Positions 52,646 through 63,599 of a stretch of DNA of 64,000 nt are shown here, one piece after another (the first letter of the stretch is position 1; every line of letters begins with the position of its first letter). The stretch comes from Schistocerca nitens (taxonomy: Eukaryota > Arthropoda > Insecta > Orthoptera > Acrididae). The position numbers and the translations under genes were made by a program. The stretch covers positions 8,504,501-8,568,500 of the forward strand of contig NC_064615.1 of assembly GCF_023898315.1 (NCBI RefSeq), read 5' to 3'. Under the pieces are notes generated by a model. It had not been told where the DNA came from and did not search any database. It saw only the letters and a list, made by a program, of their open reading frames with translations.

Positions 52646-52675
52646 GATTGGCAACTTAAGAAGAAGATGAACATA
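50840..52675 (+). mobile_element. RTE-like LINE copy, 5'-truncated
   Basis: The element body holding the preceding ORF. The 3' end is a short AAGAAGAAGATGAA tail directly after the stop codon. ATGAACA at 50840-50846 and again at about 52669-52675 is a possible but short target duplication. Almost no 3' untranslated region, typical of RTE-type elements. Confidence 0.7.
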
Positions 52676-52944
52676 AAGTGTTACATATCTGTGAAAAACG
52701 GTTTTAGCACTGCTGCGAATTCTCTCTGATGTTGTGTTGACTGTCTGTTTAATGTTAAGTTGTCTGACGACGGCCGAGAAAGCTGGCAGCCGGTTCATAA
52801 CGAACTATTAAATAAATATTGGTTGATTCAGGAAGGAAGAACTGAATTCAGTTGATTATTATAGAGAAGCAATGGAAGATAGAAACACACAGCGCGTGAA
52901 ACTGGCCGGAGTCCTGCCACAACTGCACTGTTGTGTGTTTGTAG
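52676..52944 (+). other. Possible Penelope-like terminus
   Basis: Around 52760-52820: CTGACGA core, GGCCGAGAAAGCTGGC as stem II, then GCCGGTTCATAACGAAC and an ATTAAATAAATATTG end. The GAAA core is lost (AG-CC). Resembles a decayed hammerhead-bearing Penelope end. Confidence 0.35.
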
Positions 52945-54110
52945 CAACATGGTGACTACACTGCAAGAGAAATCATTTTTTGTGTCGGAATTTTCGCGAC
53001 GTTAATCCATTGTTCAAGTGCAACGTGCGTTTCACCGTCGATTCAGCAGGAAGCCGCCTCCGCACACGTAGATTTGTGACTGAGGTATAATATTCTCGGA
53101 AAATGGTTGCACATGAAAAGGGAAGAGCACTGGTCGCCCACTCTGGCCTGATTTAAATGTCGAGCGCATCCGAGATGGGTTCACACAGAGCCCTCGGAAG
53201 CCCACAAGATGGGCAGGCCAGAAACTTCAGCTTCCACATTCAACAGTCTGGCGTGTTCTGAAACATCTCCTGCATATAAAGCCCTACAAGTTGTAATTAC
53301 TGCAGCAATTACGTACCGGCGACCATAACAGAAGGTATGAATTTTGCGATTCATTTCTCCAGGTTGTGGCAGAGGACACTTTTCCGAACGATTCATCTTT
53401 TAGGACGAATCGACGTTTCATGCGTTGGGTAAAGTAAACTCCACAATATAGGAATTTGCAAGATCACAAAATCCTGGCGTCGCTGTCGAACGTGTGAGAG
53501 ACTCATCGAAGCTGAATGTGTTTTGTGCCGTTTTTGTTTACAAAGTTTACGCACCTTCCTTTTCTGCGTAGGTAACTGTGACAGGAATGTGATACCTGGA
53601 CGTGCTGCAAAATTGGTTGCTTCGCCAACGATTTCATTTTTTAAGCATGGCACCTTGCTTTCACCTTGAGGACCGGCATTATCTTGATAAGACCATCCCA
53701 CTAAGGTGAACTAGAAGACGTGAACAACAAGACCCTGTTCCCTTTTTTTGCGCTTACCAGGTCACTAGACCTCACACCTTTCGATTTTTTTTCTGTGGTA
53801 GCACGTAAAAGACAGAGACTTTGTTTTAGGTGTGGGACCTACTCTTCAAGACCTAACAAATCGAATTGTTGAAGCGGTCGATTCAGTAAGCAAGGACCTG
53901 TCGATTCGTGTGTGGAAAGAAATGGACTACCGTTTCGATGTTTCTCGAATAATGCATGGTCCTTATTTTGAGTATATGGTACAGTACATAAAACTTTGCA
54001 CCTTCTTCTATCCAGTGACATGCGCAATGTGCTTCTATTTTTCACAGTTTGTCTGTAATAAAGAGTTGAAATCTGTTCTTCCTTTTTGAAAAGCCCTGCA
54101 ATTTCCTTCA
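52945..54110 (+). pseudogene. DDE (mariner-superfamily) transposase relic
   Basis: It starts MVTLQEKSFFVSEFSRR at 52949, the usual beginning of an insect transposase family (pattern LQ-KAFCV-QFAR). Degraded pieces follow: NCDRNVIPG and KLVASPTISF around 53570-53630. Near 53755 TRPHTFRFFFCG corresponds to SPDLTPCDFFLWG. Near 53850-53950 comes NRIVEAVDSVSKDLSIRVWK then EMDYRFDVSR, a well-preserved C-terminus. Many stops; no ends resolved. Confidence 0.6.
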
Positions 54111-55173
54111 CTTTTGTTCTGCTTATGACCTACAAAAATAATTTATAGCGCTTCCTTCTCCACCTCCTTGAACCTCGTCTCAGCCACGGATGCAGCGCAT
54201 CTGCAGGAAATTGAGATAAGCTAAACTGCCGCCTACGTAGCGATTCTCTGCCGCCGCTCCAGCCTATACATTACACTCCTGCTCAACGGGGCTCACGAGT
54301 CCATAAATATCTGCGCAAAATAACGCTTGACGCACGACGTAAATTGAAGGTACGCGGGCAGTAATCCTAATTCACGAGTCAGCGTGCTTGGCAACTAAAA
54401 ATGGAGAAGCCGAAAGCTTCAACACACTTTGCGCGCAGGGATGGACGGCGAAAACAAAGTTCCACGTTGACCTCTACGACATTATTCTTCATAGAATAAC
54501 GGACATGTCATAAACAAAGATGAAGGTGTCAACTTCTTTCATCTAAAGGGAGATGGAGAGCTTCCGCTGGAAATAACACTATGTCTTCCTGCGACGGCAA
54601 CTACCTTCGGCTTTCCCAGCTATAACATAATGGGTTAGTAGGCGCAACATATAGAGGTGTTCCACTTTGGTTACTTGCTATGTGGTACGACATAGACGTC
54701 TGAGTTATCTAGTTTCTCACACCGAAGGAGGTCTTGAAAACAATTAGCGCGGCAGTTTCACTTTTATTTGAGATAATCCAAATTACGACACTTGTCGCGT
54801 CCTTATACATGCAATCTGGCCCCCGACGCTCATAACTTTTTTCGTTGCTGACGTTTCGTTCATATCTGGGTTCAGTATCTTCTGAAGTGTTTCTGGTTCC
54901 GCTGAGTCTTGTCGAATGAAGGATCAGACGAGGAAGAGCGACTTAACTACCATGGGATGAAGGCTCTCATTCGCGGTATTTATGTCGCTCTCCGAAGTTC
55001 GACCAGACAATTGGCGGGAGTTAGAGGAATCTGGAGCACCATTAAGGATGTCAAATGCGGCTCTGAGCGACGTATTAAGAGACGTACAAGTTTCGTGGAC
55101 CATGACTACGGAAGATCCACCTGCATCTAAGACAGCCAGTTATGAAAGCGTTTAGTAGAACGTAGGTTCTAAC
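54111..55173. other. Unassigned; weak Penelope-like motif near 54850
   Basis: The minus strand has GAAACGTCAGC at about 54847-54857 (GTC triplet) preceded by CAGAAGA, one base off the CTGANGA core, but stem II is poor. Otherwise nothing recognised. Confidence 0.35.
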
Positions 55174-56348
55174 TAATTCAATATACAAACAATACTGTTG
55201 GAAGAACATCCGCAGCTGAGCATTATACGAGAGGTGGAAAATACCGCTTCAGTTGTAAATTACTTTTATTATCACGACTGGTTTCGGACTCTCATAAGGC
55301 CATCCTCAGAACGCACTAGAAACAGCAACAGGCGGGAGATAATTTTCATACGCCGCAACACATATAAAAAACAAAACAAAAAATCATAAAAAAGTTTTAA
55401 GAAACGTTTCGAAACCGCCGGTTGGGCTACGTGCTGTGAAACCTTTGACAATGCGAAAGTGACACCACACAGTACTACGGACAACTGCCTGGGTGGAGAA
55501 ATATACAAATAATAGTAGGACACTTAAAATGTGCTGTGGGAGTGGCACATGTGTGTGCTTTTTTTAACTGATGACTGTGGCGCGTTGTTCCACGTTGCCG
55601 CTTATATATCCCCACTAAATTTAAAACTTGTTTGCCACTCATGTAAAAGAAAAGTTTCACTGCGCTTTACGGTTTATATAATAATCTTATTTCGCAGCTT
55701 GCAGTCAGTTTTACCACAGCTCTGTACCGACCTGTTCAATACGATCCTTTACTACGCATAATGCACTTTTAACTTATTTCGTGTATTTTTTATGTAATTT
55801 TTTGTTTTTTCTTCATTTTAAAATCAAACCACTAATTCAAATTGTCAACGGCCGGGCTAGTGGCCCCGCGTTCTTCTCTCCGTCAGTAGATGGCAGCACT
55901 TTTGCCACTCTGGTTAACCAATTAGCTACCTCGTTCGCATCCGCTGCTTCCTGTTCTGCGCTCACAGGTAGCACACCGAGGCCAGTAGGCGTCCACGGCG
56001 GCGCTCGGGGGCCACAACACTAAATGTAAGTGTCCTGCTACTATTCGTATATTTCCCTAACCAGGCAGTCGTTCGTGATACTGTCTGGTGTCAGTTTCGC
56101 ATTGTCACAGGTTTCACAGCACCTTGCCCGACTGACACTTTCGAAATTTTTCAACAATTTTTTAAAACTTATTTTTATGAAATTTTTTGTTTTTTATATA
56201 TGTTGGAGCGTGTGAAAATTATCTCCCGCCTCTTGCTATTTCCAGTGCGACACCTGAGGATGGGCTTATGAGAGCTCGAAACGGACCGCAATAACAAAAC
56301 AAATTTACAACTGAAGCGGTATTTCCAACCTCTGGTAATTCAATATAC
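55174..56348. repeat. Penelope-like palindrome, about 310-bp arms, 13-bp target duplication
   Basis: The insert 55187-56335 is flanked by TAATTCAATATAC at 55174-55186 and 56336-56348. Left arm from 55231 to about 55540 and right arm from about 56025 to 56333 are inverted copies, with about 20% differences and small indels. Shared blocks: ATACCGCTTCAGTTGTAAAT, GGCGGGAGATAATTTTCA and GCTGTGAAACCT-TGACAATG. The 485-bp loop has no domain. Older than the 24.6-kb palindrome, judging by arm divergence. Confidence 0.8.
56250..56296 (+). ncRNA. Hammerhead-like motif, right arm of 55.8-kb palindrome
   Basis: Core CTGAGGA at 56254-56260 (fits CTGANGA), stem II GGGC...GCTC closing a TTATGAGA loop, core GAAA at 56278-56281, then CGGACC. 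The mirror core in the left arm on the minus strand is CTGAGGA (55303-55309) and GAAA (55282-55285), followed by CCAGTC with a GTC triplet. Both arms keep both core motifs. Confidence 0.5.
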
Positions 56349-56439
56349 TCGATCAATTTGCCAAATTTGACCTAAACTGTAAACGAAAAAGGTATTAATT
56401 TCATGGAACAGTAACGCCCTACCAAGAAACACGATATCA

Positions 56440-57537
56440 TCTGGCTAACTTCAATCTGTATATTGAGCAAGCAGTAAAGGAAACAAAAGAAAAGTTCGGA
56501 GTAGGTATTAAAATCCATGGAGAAGAAATAAAAACTTTGAGGTTTGCCGATGACATTGTGATTCTGTCAGAGACAGCAAAGGACTTGGAAGAGCAGTTGA
56601 ACGGAATGGACAGTGTCTTGAAAGGAGGGTATAAGATGAACATCAACAAAAGGAAAACGAGGATAATGGAATGTAGTCGAATTAAATTGGGTGATGCTGA
56701 GGGAATTACGTTAGGAGATGAGACACTTAAAGTAGTAAAGGAGTTTTGCTATTTGGGGAGCAAAATAACTGATGATGGTCGACGTAGAGAGGATATAAAA
56801 TGTAGACTGGCAATGGCAAGGAAAGCGTTTCTGAAGAAGAATGGTTCAAATGGCTCTGACCACTATGAGACTTAACTGCAGTGGTCATCAGTCCCCTAGA
56901 ACTTAGAACTAATTAAACCTAACTAACCAAAGGACATCACACACATCCATGCCCGAGGCAGGATTCGAACCTGCGACGGTAGCGGTCGCGCGGTTCCAGA
57001 CTGTAGCGCCTAGAACCGCTCGGCCACTCCGGCCGGCTTCTGAAGAAGAGAAATTTGTTAACATCCAGGATTGATTTAAGTGTCAGGAAGTCGTTTCTGA
57101 AAGTATTTGTATGGAGTGTAGCCATGTATGGAAGTGAAACATGAACGATAAATAGTTTGGAGAAGAAGACAATAGAAGCTTTCGAAATGTGGTGCTACAG
57201 AAGAATGCTGAAGATTAGATGGGTAGATCACATAACTAATGAGGAGGTATTGAATAGAATTGGGGAGAAGAGGAGTTTGTGGCACAACTTGACTAGAAGA
57301 AGGGATCGGTTGGTAGGACATGTTCTGAGGCGTCAAGGGATCACCAATTTGGTACAGGAGGCCAGCGTGGAGGGTAAAAATCGTAGAGGGAGACCAAGAG
57401 GTGAATACAGTAAGCAGATTCAGAAGGATGTAGGTTGCAGTAGGTACTGGGAGACGAAGAAGCTTGTACAGGATAGAGTAGCATGGAGAGCTGCATCAAA
57501 CCAGTCTCAGGACTGAAGACCACAACAACAACAACGT
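56440..57537 (+). mobile_element. RTE-like LINE fragment (subfamily of 60.0 kb), with SINE
   Basis: The plus strand starts inside RT with NLYIEQAVKETKEKFG, LRFADDIVILSE at about 56540 (catalytic FADD) and VKEFCYLGSKITDDGR. After the SINE it continues with YGSET-stop, IEAFEMWCYRRMLKIRWVDH, RRGRPRGEYSKQIQKDVG and WRAASNQSQD at 57516. The tail is an ACAACAACAAC repeat. One TGG-to-TGA change (after YGSET) interrupts the frame. Confidence 0.85.
56829..57049 (-). mobile_element. tRNA-derived SINE, head A, full length, 12-bp target duplication
   Basis: TTCTGAAGAAGA at 56829-56840 and 57038-57049. B box GGTTCGAATCC and the GGCCGAGCGGTTCTAGGC head on the minus strand. Inserted in the LINE; excising it with one duplication rejoins KAFLKKRNLLTSRIDLS in frame. 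Confidence 0.93.
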
Positions 57538-57540
57538 TAT

Positions 57541-58226
57541 TCATTTAGTTAATTCAAACAGTATGAGAACGTCGTACTTTGTAGATAACTTTAAATTTTA
57601 GTTTTTAACGACAGTTCACACACTATAACAGTGTACAAGTAAGCAATAGTTTTGCGCTGTTCTTCAGATGTAACAACAAGCTATGATAAATTATTAATCT
57701 CGAAGATTCGGCAATATGTCAGAAATCTGCGTGGTAAGACGTATATTTTGCATGCCTGCGCAGGCATTATAATTTTAGAGTACGACTTACCAGTAATTTT
57801 AAGGCCAGCTGTTTTCCGTCGCCTCAGATTCCATGCATCAAAACTCTGTAATGTTTATTACAACCAATCACAGCTTAAGATTACGCATCACTTTCTACAA
57901 ATAGTTGCAAAATTTGTTTCATAGGCTTGCGTGTGTACACGTCGACTGTTGGTAGCTGTGGAGGGCAGGTTGAACGACCTCAGGTAGTGACCCAGTTGCA
58001 CCTGTGGGTGACTCAGCACGCTGACTTCCAGCGGGGCTCGGGGAACGTGTCAGCAATTTGCTGCATGCTTTCCAGTGACGCAGACAGCCACTTGTCGAAA
58101 ATAACATACAGAGCATCGTCACCAAACGTAAGGCTGCCCACTTGTTTTGCTCCACTTGGTTTCTCTGCCTCCAAAGTTCAGTTACGTGCTAAGGATGACA
58201 TTTAAGAGGACAACTGCAGGAGTAGA
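57541..58226. other. Unassigned
   Basis: No gene recognised. Confidence 0.5.
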
Positions 58227-59192
58227 TACCTGTCAGAGAGGTCACAGTTCGTAGTAACTGACGGAAAGTCATCGAGTAAAATAAAAGTGATTTCAGGCGT
58301 TCTCCAAGGTAGTTATAGGCCCTTTGCTGTTCCTTATCTATACAAACGATCTGGGAGACAATCTGAGCAACCGTCTTCGGTTGTTTGCAGATGACGCTGT
58401 CGTTTATCGACTAATAAAGTCATCAGAAGATCAAAACAAACTGCAAAACGATTTAGAAAAGGTATCTGAATGGTGCGAAAAGTGGCAGTTGACCCTAAAT
58501 AACGAAAAGTGTGAGGTCATTCACATGAGTGCTGAAAGGAACTCGTTAAACTTCGGTTACACGATAAATGAGTCAAATATAAACCCGTAAACACCACTAA
58601 ATACCTATGTATTACAATTACGAACAACTTAAATTGGAATGAACACATAAAAGATGTTGTGCGGAAGGCTAACCAAAGACTGCGATAGGCAGGACACTTA
58701 GAAAATGTAACAGATCTTCAAGGAGACCGACTCCACTACGCTTGTGCGTCATCTTTTTGAATACTGTTGCGCGGTGTGGGATCCTTACCATATAGGAGTA
58801 CATCGAAAAAGTTCAAAGAAAGGCAACATGTTTTGTATTATCGCGAAATATGGGAGAGAGTGTCACAGAAATGGTACAGGATTTGGGATAGAAATCATTA
58901 AAAGAAAGACGTTTTACGTTGCGACGGAATCTTTCTTACGAAATTACTATCACCAACTTTCTCTTCCGGATGCGAAAATATTTTATTGACACCGACCTAT
59001 ACAGGGAGGAACGAAGCATCACGACGATAAAATAAGGGAAATCAGAGCTCGTACGGAAAGATATAGGTGTTCATTCTTTCCGCGCGCTATACGAGATTCG
59101 AATAAAAGAGGATTGTGCAGATGGTTCGATGAACCCTCTGCCAGGCACTTAAATTTGATTTGCAAAGTATCCATGTAGATGTAGATGTCGAT
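58227..59192 (+). mobile_element. LINE subfamily B copy
   Basis: It starts with LSERSQFVVTDGKSSS and reads SGVLQGS (a decayed GVPQGS), LFLIYTNDLGDNLSNRLRLF with FADD near 58390, and SEWCEKWQLTLNNEKCEVIH. Then LFEYCCAVWDPYHIG and ARYTGRNEASRR-type pieces follow, ending CTCTGCCAGGCAC plus GTAGATGTAGATG. Several shifts; dead. Close to the 27.2-kb copy. Confidence 0.85.
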
Positions 59193-59999
59193 CAGGAAGG
59201 TTACGACAGCGGCGTACACAGCGGCGTACACAGTTTCTCGGACTTTGGCCAGTGGCATATCCGTTTTAGCCGACAGAAATGTTATCTTACCTTACCTTAT
59301 CTCATCGTTAGCATCAACATCATGATCATGATCAACCCCCTCCCCCTTCCCCCCCCCCTCCCGTCGCACTCCCACCAACGCCCACTTTCCTTTCCCCTCT
59401 CAGACTTAGGAACATGGTTTGAACCTCGGAAAGTGTTTCGACAAAATCGTTGCGCCATTTAGCAGACTATACTAACGTCGGTAGCGTCAGCCCAAAGACC
59501 TGTGCACATGGTCATAATGAAATATTGTAGATCAATTATATCGTATCTGCGGACCAACTGAGAAAGTCCCTCAACCCCCAAGAAACAAATCTACCAACTC
59601 AGATACTGTTGTTCGACGTCAGTATTGCGACCGGATTTTGCAATCTGTGCACGAAGTTGAGGTCGATCCTCAAATGATGTTTTTGAAACATGGCTGCATT
59701 TATCAAGGCACGTCAACGCTCAGAACAACCGACGCTGGACTTCTAATCATCCACATCAGGTGTATCGACAGCATCAGCATGACAGAAAAACAGGAGCGTT
59801 ATGTGGAATCAGCGCAGCTTGAATTTCTGGATTTACCTGTTTCCGCCAACCATAACGTCTGATGGGTATGTGAAAAACATAGCGTAACCTATTTTCAAAG
59901 ATTTAGCAACAAAGCTAGAGACTTACGGTCATTTAATGCAGGACAGAGCAAGAGAATGGATTTGCCAATGCGTCTGTGACAGTACTAGAAGCAGGTCTG
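59193..59999. other. Unassigned, with a C-rich tract
   Basis: A C-rich run at about 59335-59362. Frames up to 100 codons show no domain. Confidence 0.45.
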
Positions 60000-61270
60000 T
60001 TGTTGTTGTTGTTGTGGTCTTCAGTCCTGAGACTGGTTTGATGCAGCTCTCCATGCTACTCTATCCTGTGCAAGCTTCTTCATCTCCCAGTACTTACTGC
60101 CACCTACATCCTTCTGAATCTGCTTAGTGTATTCATCTCTTAGTCTCCCTCTACGATTTTTACCCTCCACGCTGCCCTCCAATGCTAAATTTGTGATCTC
60201 TTGATGCCTCAGAACATGTCCTACCAACCGGTTCCTTCTTCTTGTCAAGCTGCGGCACAAACTCCTCTTCACCCCAATTCTATTCAATACCTCCTCATTA
60301 GTTATGTGATCTACCCATCTAATCTTCAGCATTATTCTGTAGCACCACATTTCAAAAGCTTCTATTCTCTTCTTTTCCAAACTATTTATCGTCCACGTTT
60401 CACTTCCATACATGGCTACACTCCACACAAATACTTTCAGAAACTACTTCATGACACTTAAATCTATACTCGATGTTAACAAAGTTCTCTTCTTCAGAAA
60501 CGCTTTCCTTGCCATTGCCAGTCTACATTTTATATCCTCTCTACTTTGACCGTCATCAGTTATTTTGCTCCCCAAAATAGGAAAACTCATTTACTACTTT
60601 AAGTGTCGCATTTCCTAATGTAATACTCTTAGCATGACCCGACTTAATTCGACTACATTCCATTATCCTCGTTTTGCTTTTGCTGATGTTCATCTCATAT
60701 TCTCCTTTCAAGACACTGTCCATTCCATTCAACTGTTCATCCAAGGCCTTTGCTGTCTCTGACAGAATTACAATGTCATCGGCGAACCTCGAAGTATTTG
60801 TTTCACCTCCATGAATTTTGTTTCCTATACAGCTTGCTCAATATACAGATTGATTAACATCGGGGACAGGCTACAACCCTGTATCACTCCCTTCCCAACC
60901 ACTGCTTCCCTTTCGTGCCCCTCGACTATTATATCTGCCATGTGGTTTCTGTACAAATTGTAAATAGCCTTTCGCTCCCTGTATTTTACCCCTGCCACCT
61001 TCAGAATTTGAAAGAGAGTATTCCAGATAACATTGTCAAAGGTTTCTCTAAGTCTAGAAATGCTAGAAACGTAGGTTTGCCTTTCCTTAATCTTTCTACT
61101 AAGATAAGTTGTAAGGTCAGTATTGCCTCACATGTTCCAATATTTCTGCGGAATCCAAACTCATTTTCCCCGAGGTCGGCTTCTACCAGTTTTTCCATTC
61201 GTCTGTAAAGAATTCGTGTTAGTATTTTGCAGCAGTGACTTATTAAACTGATAGTTCGGTAACTAGCAGG
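60000..61270 (-). mobile_element. RTE-like LINE fragment, minus strand
   Basis: The TTGTTGTTGTTGTTG run at 60000 is the tail. The minus strand reads back from WRAASNQSQD through IQKDVGGSKYWEMKKLAQ, IEAFEMWCYRIMLKIRWVDH, MYGSETW and TRIMECSRIKSG to RFADDIVILSE near 60785. Further up come MEKLVEADLGENEFGFRRNI and TFLAFLDLEK near 61080. The frame has several shifts. Same family as the plus-strand copy at 56.4 kb and probably as the endonuclease piece at 1-770. Confidence 0.85.
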
Positions 61271-61939
61271 TCTATCCTGTAATAATTAGAATGGTATACG
61301 AAACAAGGAAGAATGAACTTCCTCGTTATGTGTAACTGCCAAACACGATAGTTAAATGAAACTTAGACGATACATAGAAAGAACTGATACACTATAGTAA
61401 AGAAAGTAAATGAAAGAAAAAATCGATAATTCGAACAGAAATGACACTTTTCTTGAAAGACAATAATTGCACTGAAGTCGCTGCAATGTATGATGGTCCC
61501 CTGCACATTACAAAACGGGAGACTTGGTTCTTAATAGGGTCTGCGATCACCACGGAGCTCCCATGCTGGCCACAAGGTGAACAGTGTTGTTATGGTAGGG
61601 CGTTCCATTACTCCACCAGCGTGGTGAACAAACTACTGGTCGTTGGTGCACATGGCCGCGCTGTAAGCGGTCGGATCTGAGTTGAGGGAACCGGCAGGCT
61701 GGTCCATTCGCCGAATATCCCCTCCTACTAAGAGCTACTCCACCTACGCTATTCCATGTGTTCACGCATCGTCATCAATAATAATTAAATCAGACCCGAA
61801 TACACCCCCTGAAGAGAAGCATATGGAGAAGGAGTACAGCGTCACAATGATCGTGATCAGTGAGTGTACCGTGTTAAAAATTTGGAGGGAAGTACGCTCA
61901 TGCAATGTTATGCCTCCGCAAACCGCAGCAACCTGACGG
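61271..61939. other. Unassigned
   Basis: No recognised motif; the frame at 61441-61680 has no domain. Confidence 0.45.
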
Positions 61940-63574
61940 GATACGAGTTCGATTTCACACAGAGTACGCGAAGGAACTTGCCCCCCCCCCCCTTCTTGCA
62001 GCGGTGTACCTTAGGTCTGTAGAAGAGCGTAGCGTTCCAAAAGATTGGAAAAGGGCACAGGTAATCCCCGTTTTCAGGAAGGGACGTCGAACAGATGTGC
62101 AGAACTACAGACCTATATCTCTAACTTCGATCAGTTGTACAATTTTGGAACACGTATTATGTTCGTGTATAATGACTTTTCTGGAGACTAGAAATCTACT
62201 TTGTAGGAATCAGCATGGGTTCAGAAAAAGACGATAGTGTGAAACCCAGCTCGCGCTATTCCTCCACGAGACTCAGATGGCCATAGACACGGGTTCCCAG
62301 GTAGATGCCGTGTTTCTTGACTTGCGCAAGGCGTTTGATACAGTTCCCCACATTTGTTTAATGAACAAAATAAGAGCATATGCAGTATCAGACCAATTGT
62401 GTGATAACAGAACGCAGCATGTCATTCTCAGTGGAGATAAGTCTTGCGAATTAAGAGTGATTTCAGGTGTGCCACAGGAGAGTGTCGTAGGACCGTTGCT
62501 ATTCACAATATATATATAAATGACCTTGTGGATAACATCGGAAGTTCACTGAGGCTTTTAAAGGATGATGCTGTAGTATACCGAGAGGTTGCAACAATGG
62601 AAAATTGTACTGAAATGCAGGAGGATCTGCAACGAATTGACGGATGGTGCAGGGAATGGCAATTGAATCTCAATGTACAGAAGTGTAATGTGCTGCGAAT
62701 ACATAGAAAGAAAGGTCCTTTATCATTTAGCTACAACATAGCAGGTCAGCAACTGGAAGCAGTTAATTCCGCCGGCCGCGGTGGTCTCGCGGTTCTAGGC
62801 GCGCAGTCCGGAACCGTGCGACTGGTACGGTCGCAGGTTCGAATCCTGCCTCGGGCGTGGATGTGTGTGATGTCCTTAGGTTAGTTAGGTTTAAGTAGTT
62901 CTAAGTTCTAGGGGACTAATGACTACAGCAGTTGAGTCCCATAGTGCTCAGAGCCATTTGAACCAGTTAATTCCATAAATTATCTGGGAGTAAACATTAG
63001 GAGTGATTTAAAATGTAATGACCATATAAAATTAATCGTCGGTAAAGCAGATGCCAGACTGAGATTCATTGGAAGAATCGTAAGGAAATGCATCCGAAAA
63101 CAAAGGAAGTAGGTTACGGTACACTTGTACGCCCACTGCTTGAATACTGTTCACCAGTGTGGGATCCGTACCAGATAGGGTTGATAGAAGAGATACAGAA
63201 GATCCAACGGAGATCAGCGCGCTTCGTTACAGGATCATTTAGCAATCGCGAAAACGTTACGGAGATGATAGATAAACTGCAGTGGAAGACTGTGCAGGAG
63301 TGACGCTCAGTAGCTCGGTACTGGCTTTTGTTGAAGTTTCGAGAACATACCTTCACTGAGGAGTCAAGCAGTATATTGCTCCCTCCTACATATATCTCGC
63401 GAACAGACCACGAGGATAAAATCTGAGAGATTGGAGCCCACACAGACGCATGCCGACAATCTTTCTTTCCTCGAACATACCAGGCTGGAATAGAAGGGAG
63501 AACCGATAGAGGTACTCAAAGTACCCTTCGCCACACATCGTCGGGTGGCTTGCGGAGTATGGATGTAGATGTAC
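61940..63574 (+). mobile_element. LINE subfamily A, longest RT coverage, with SINE
   Basis: RT from near its start: VPKDWKRAQVIPVFRKGRRT near 62030, QNYRPISLTSISCTILE, NQHGFRKRR, QVDAVFLDLRKAFDTVPH near 62295 (first Asp) and ISGVPQESVVGPLLFTIYI. The catalytic motif reads LKDD instead of FADD near 62560. Then WCREWQLNLNVQKCNVLRIH, the SINE, YLGVNIRSDLKCNDHIKLI, LVRPLLEYCSPVWDPYQIGL and TYISRTDHEDKI. The tail is GGATGTAGATGTAC. A C run at 61980-61992 and several stops; inactive. Confidence 0.87.
62760..62974 (+). mobile_element. tRNA-derived SINE, head A, full length, 11-bp target duplication
   Basis: CAGTTAATTCC at 62760-62770 and 62964-62974. The A-box region is altered (GTGGTCTCGCGGTTCTAGGC), B box GGTTCGAATCC is intact and the tail is complete. 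Inserted in the LINE between the WQLNLN and YLGV motifs. Confidence 0.92.
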
Positions 63575-63599
63575 ATGTGGAACCGGACCACCAAACCGA

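Noticed and set aside
2092..62974. Apparent tRNA genes (many perfect B boxes and A boxes)
   Set aside because: Each is followed by the same SINE tail, most are bracketed by target duplications and none forms a standalone tRNA with a CCA-ready end.
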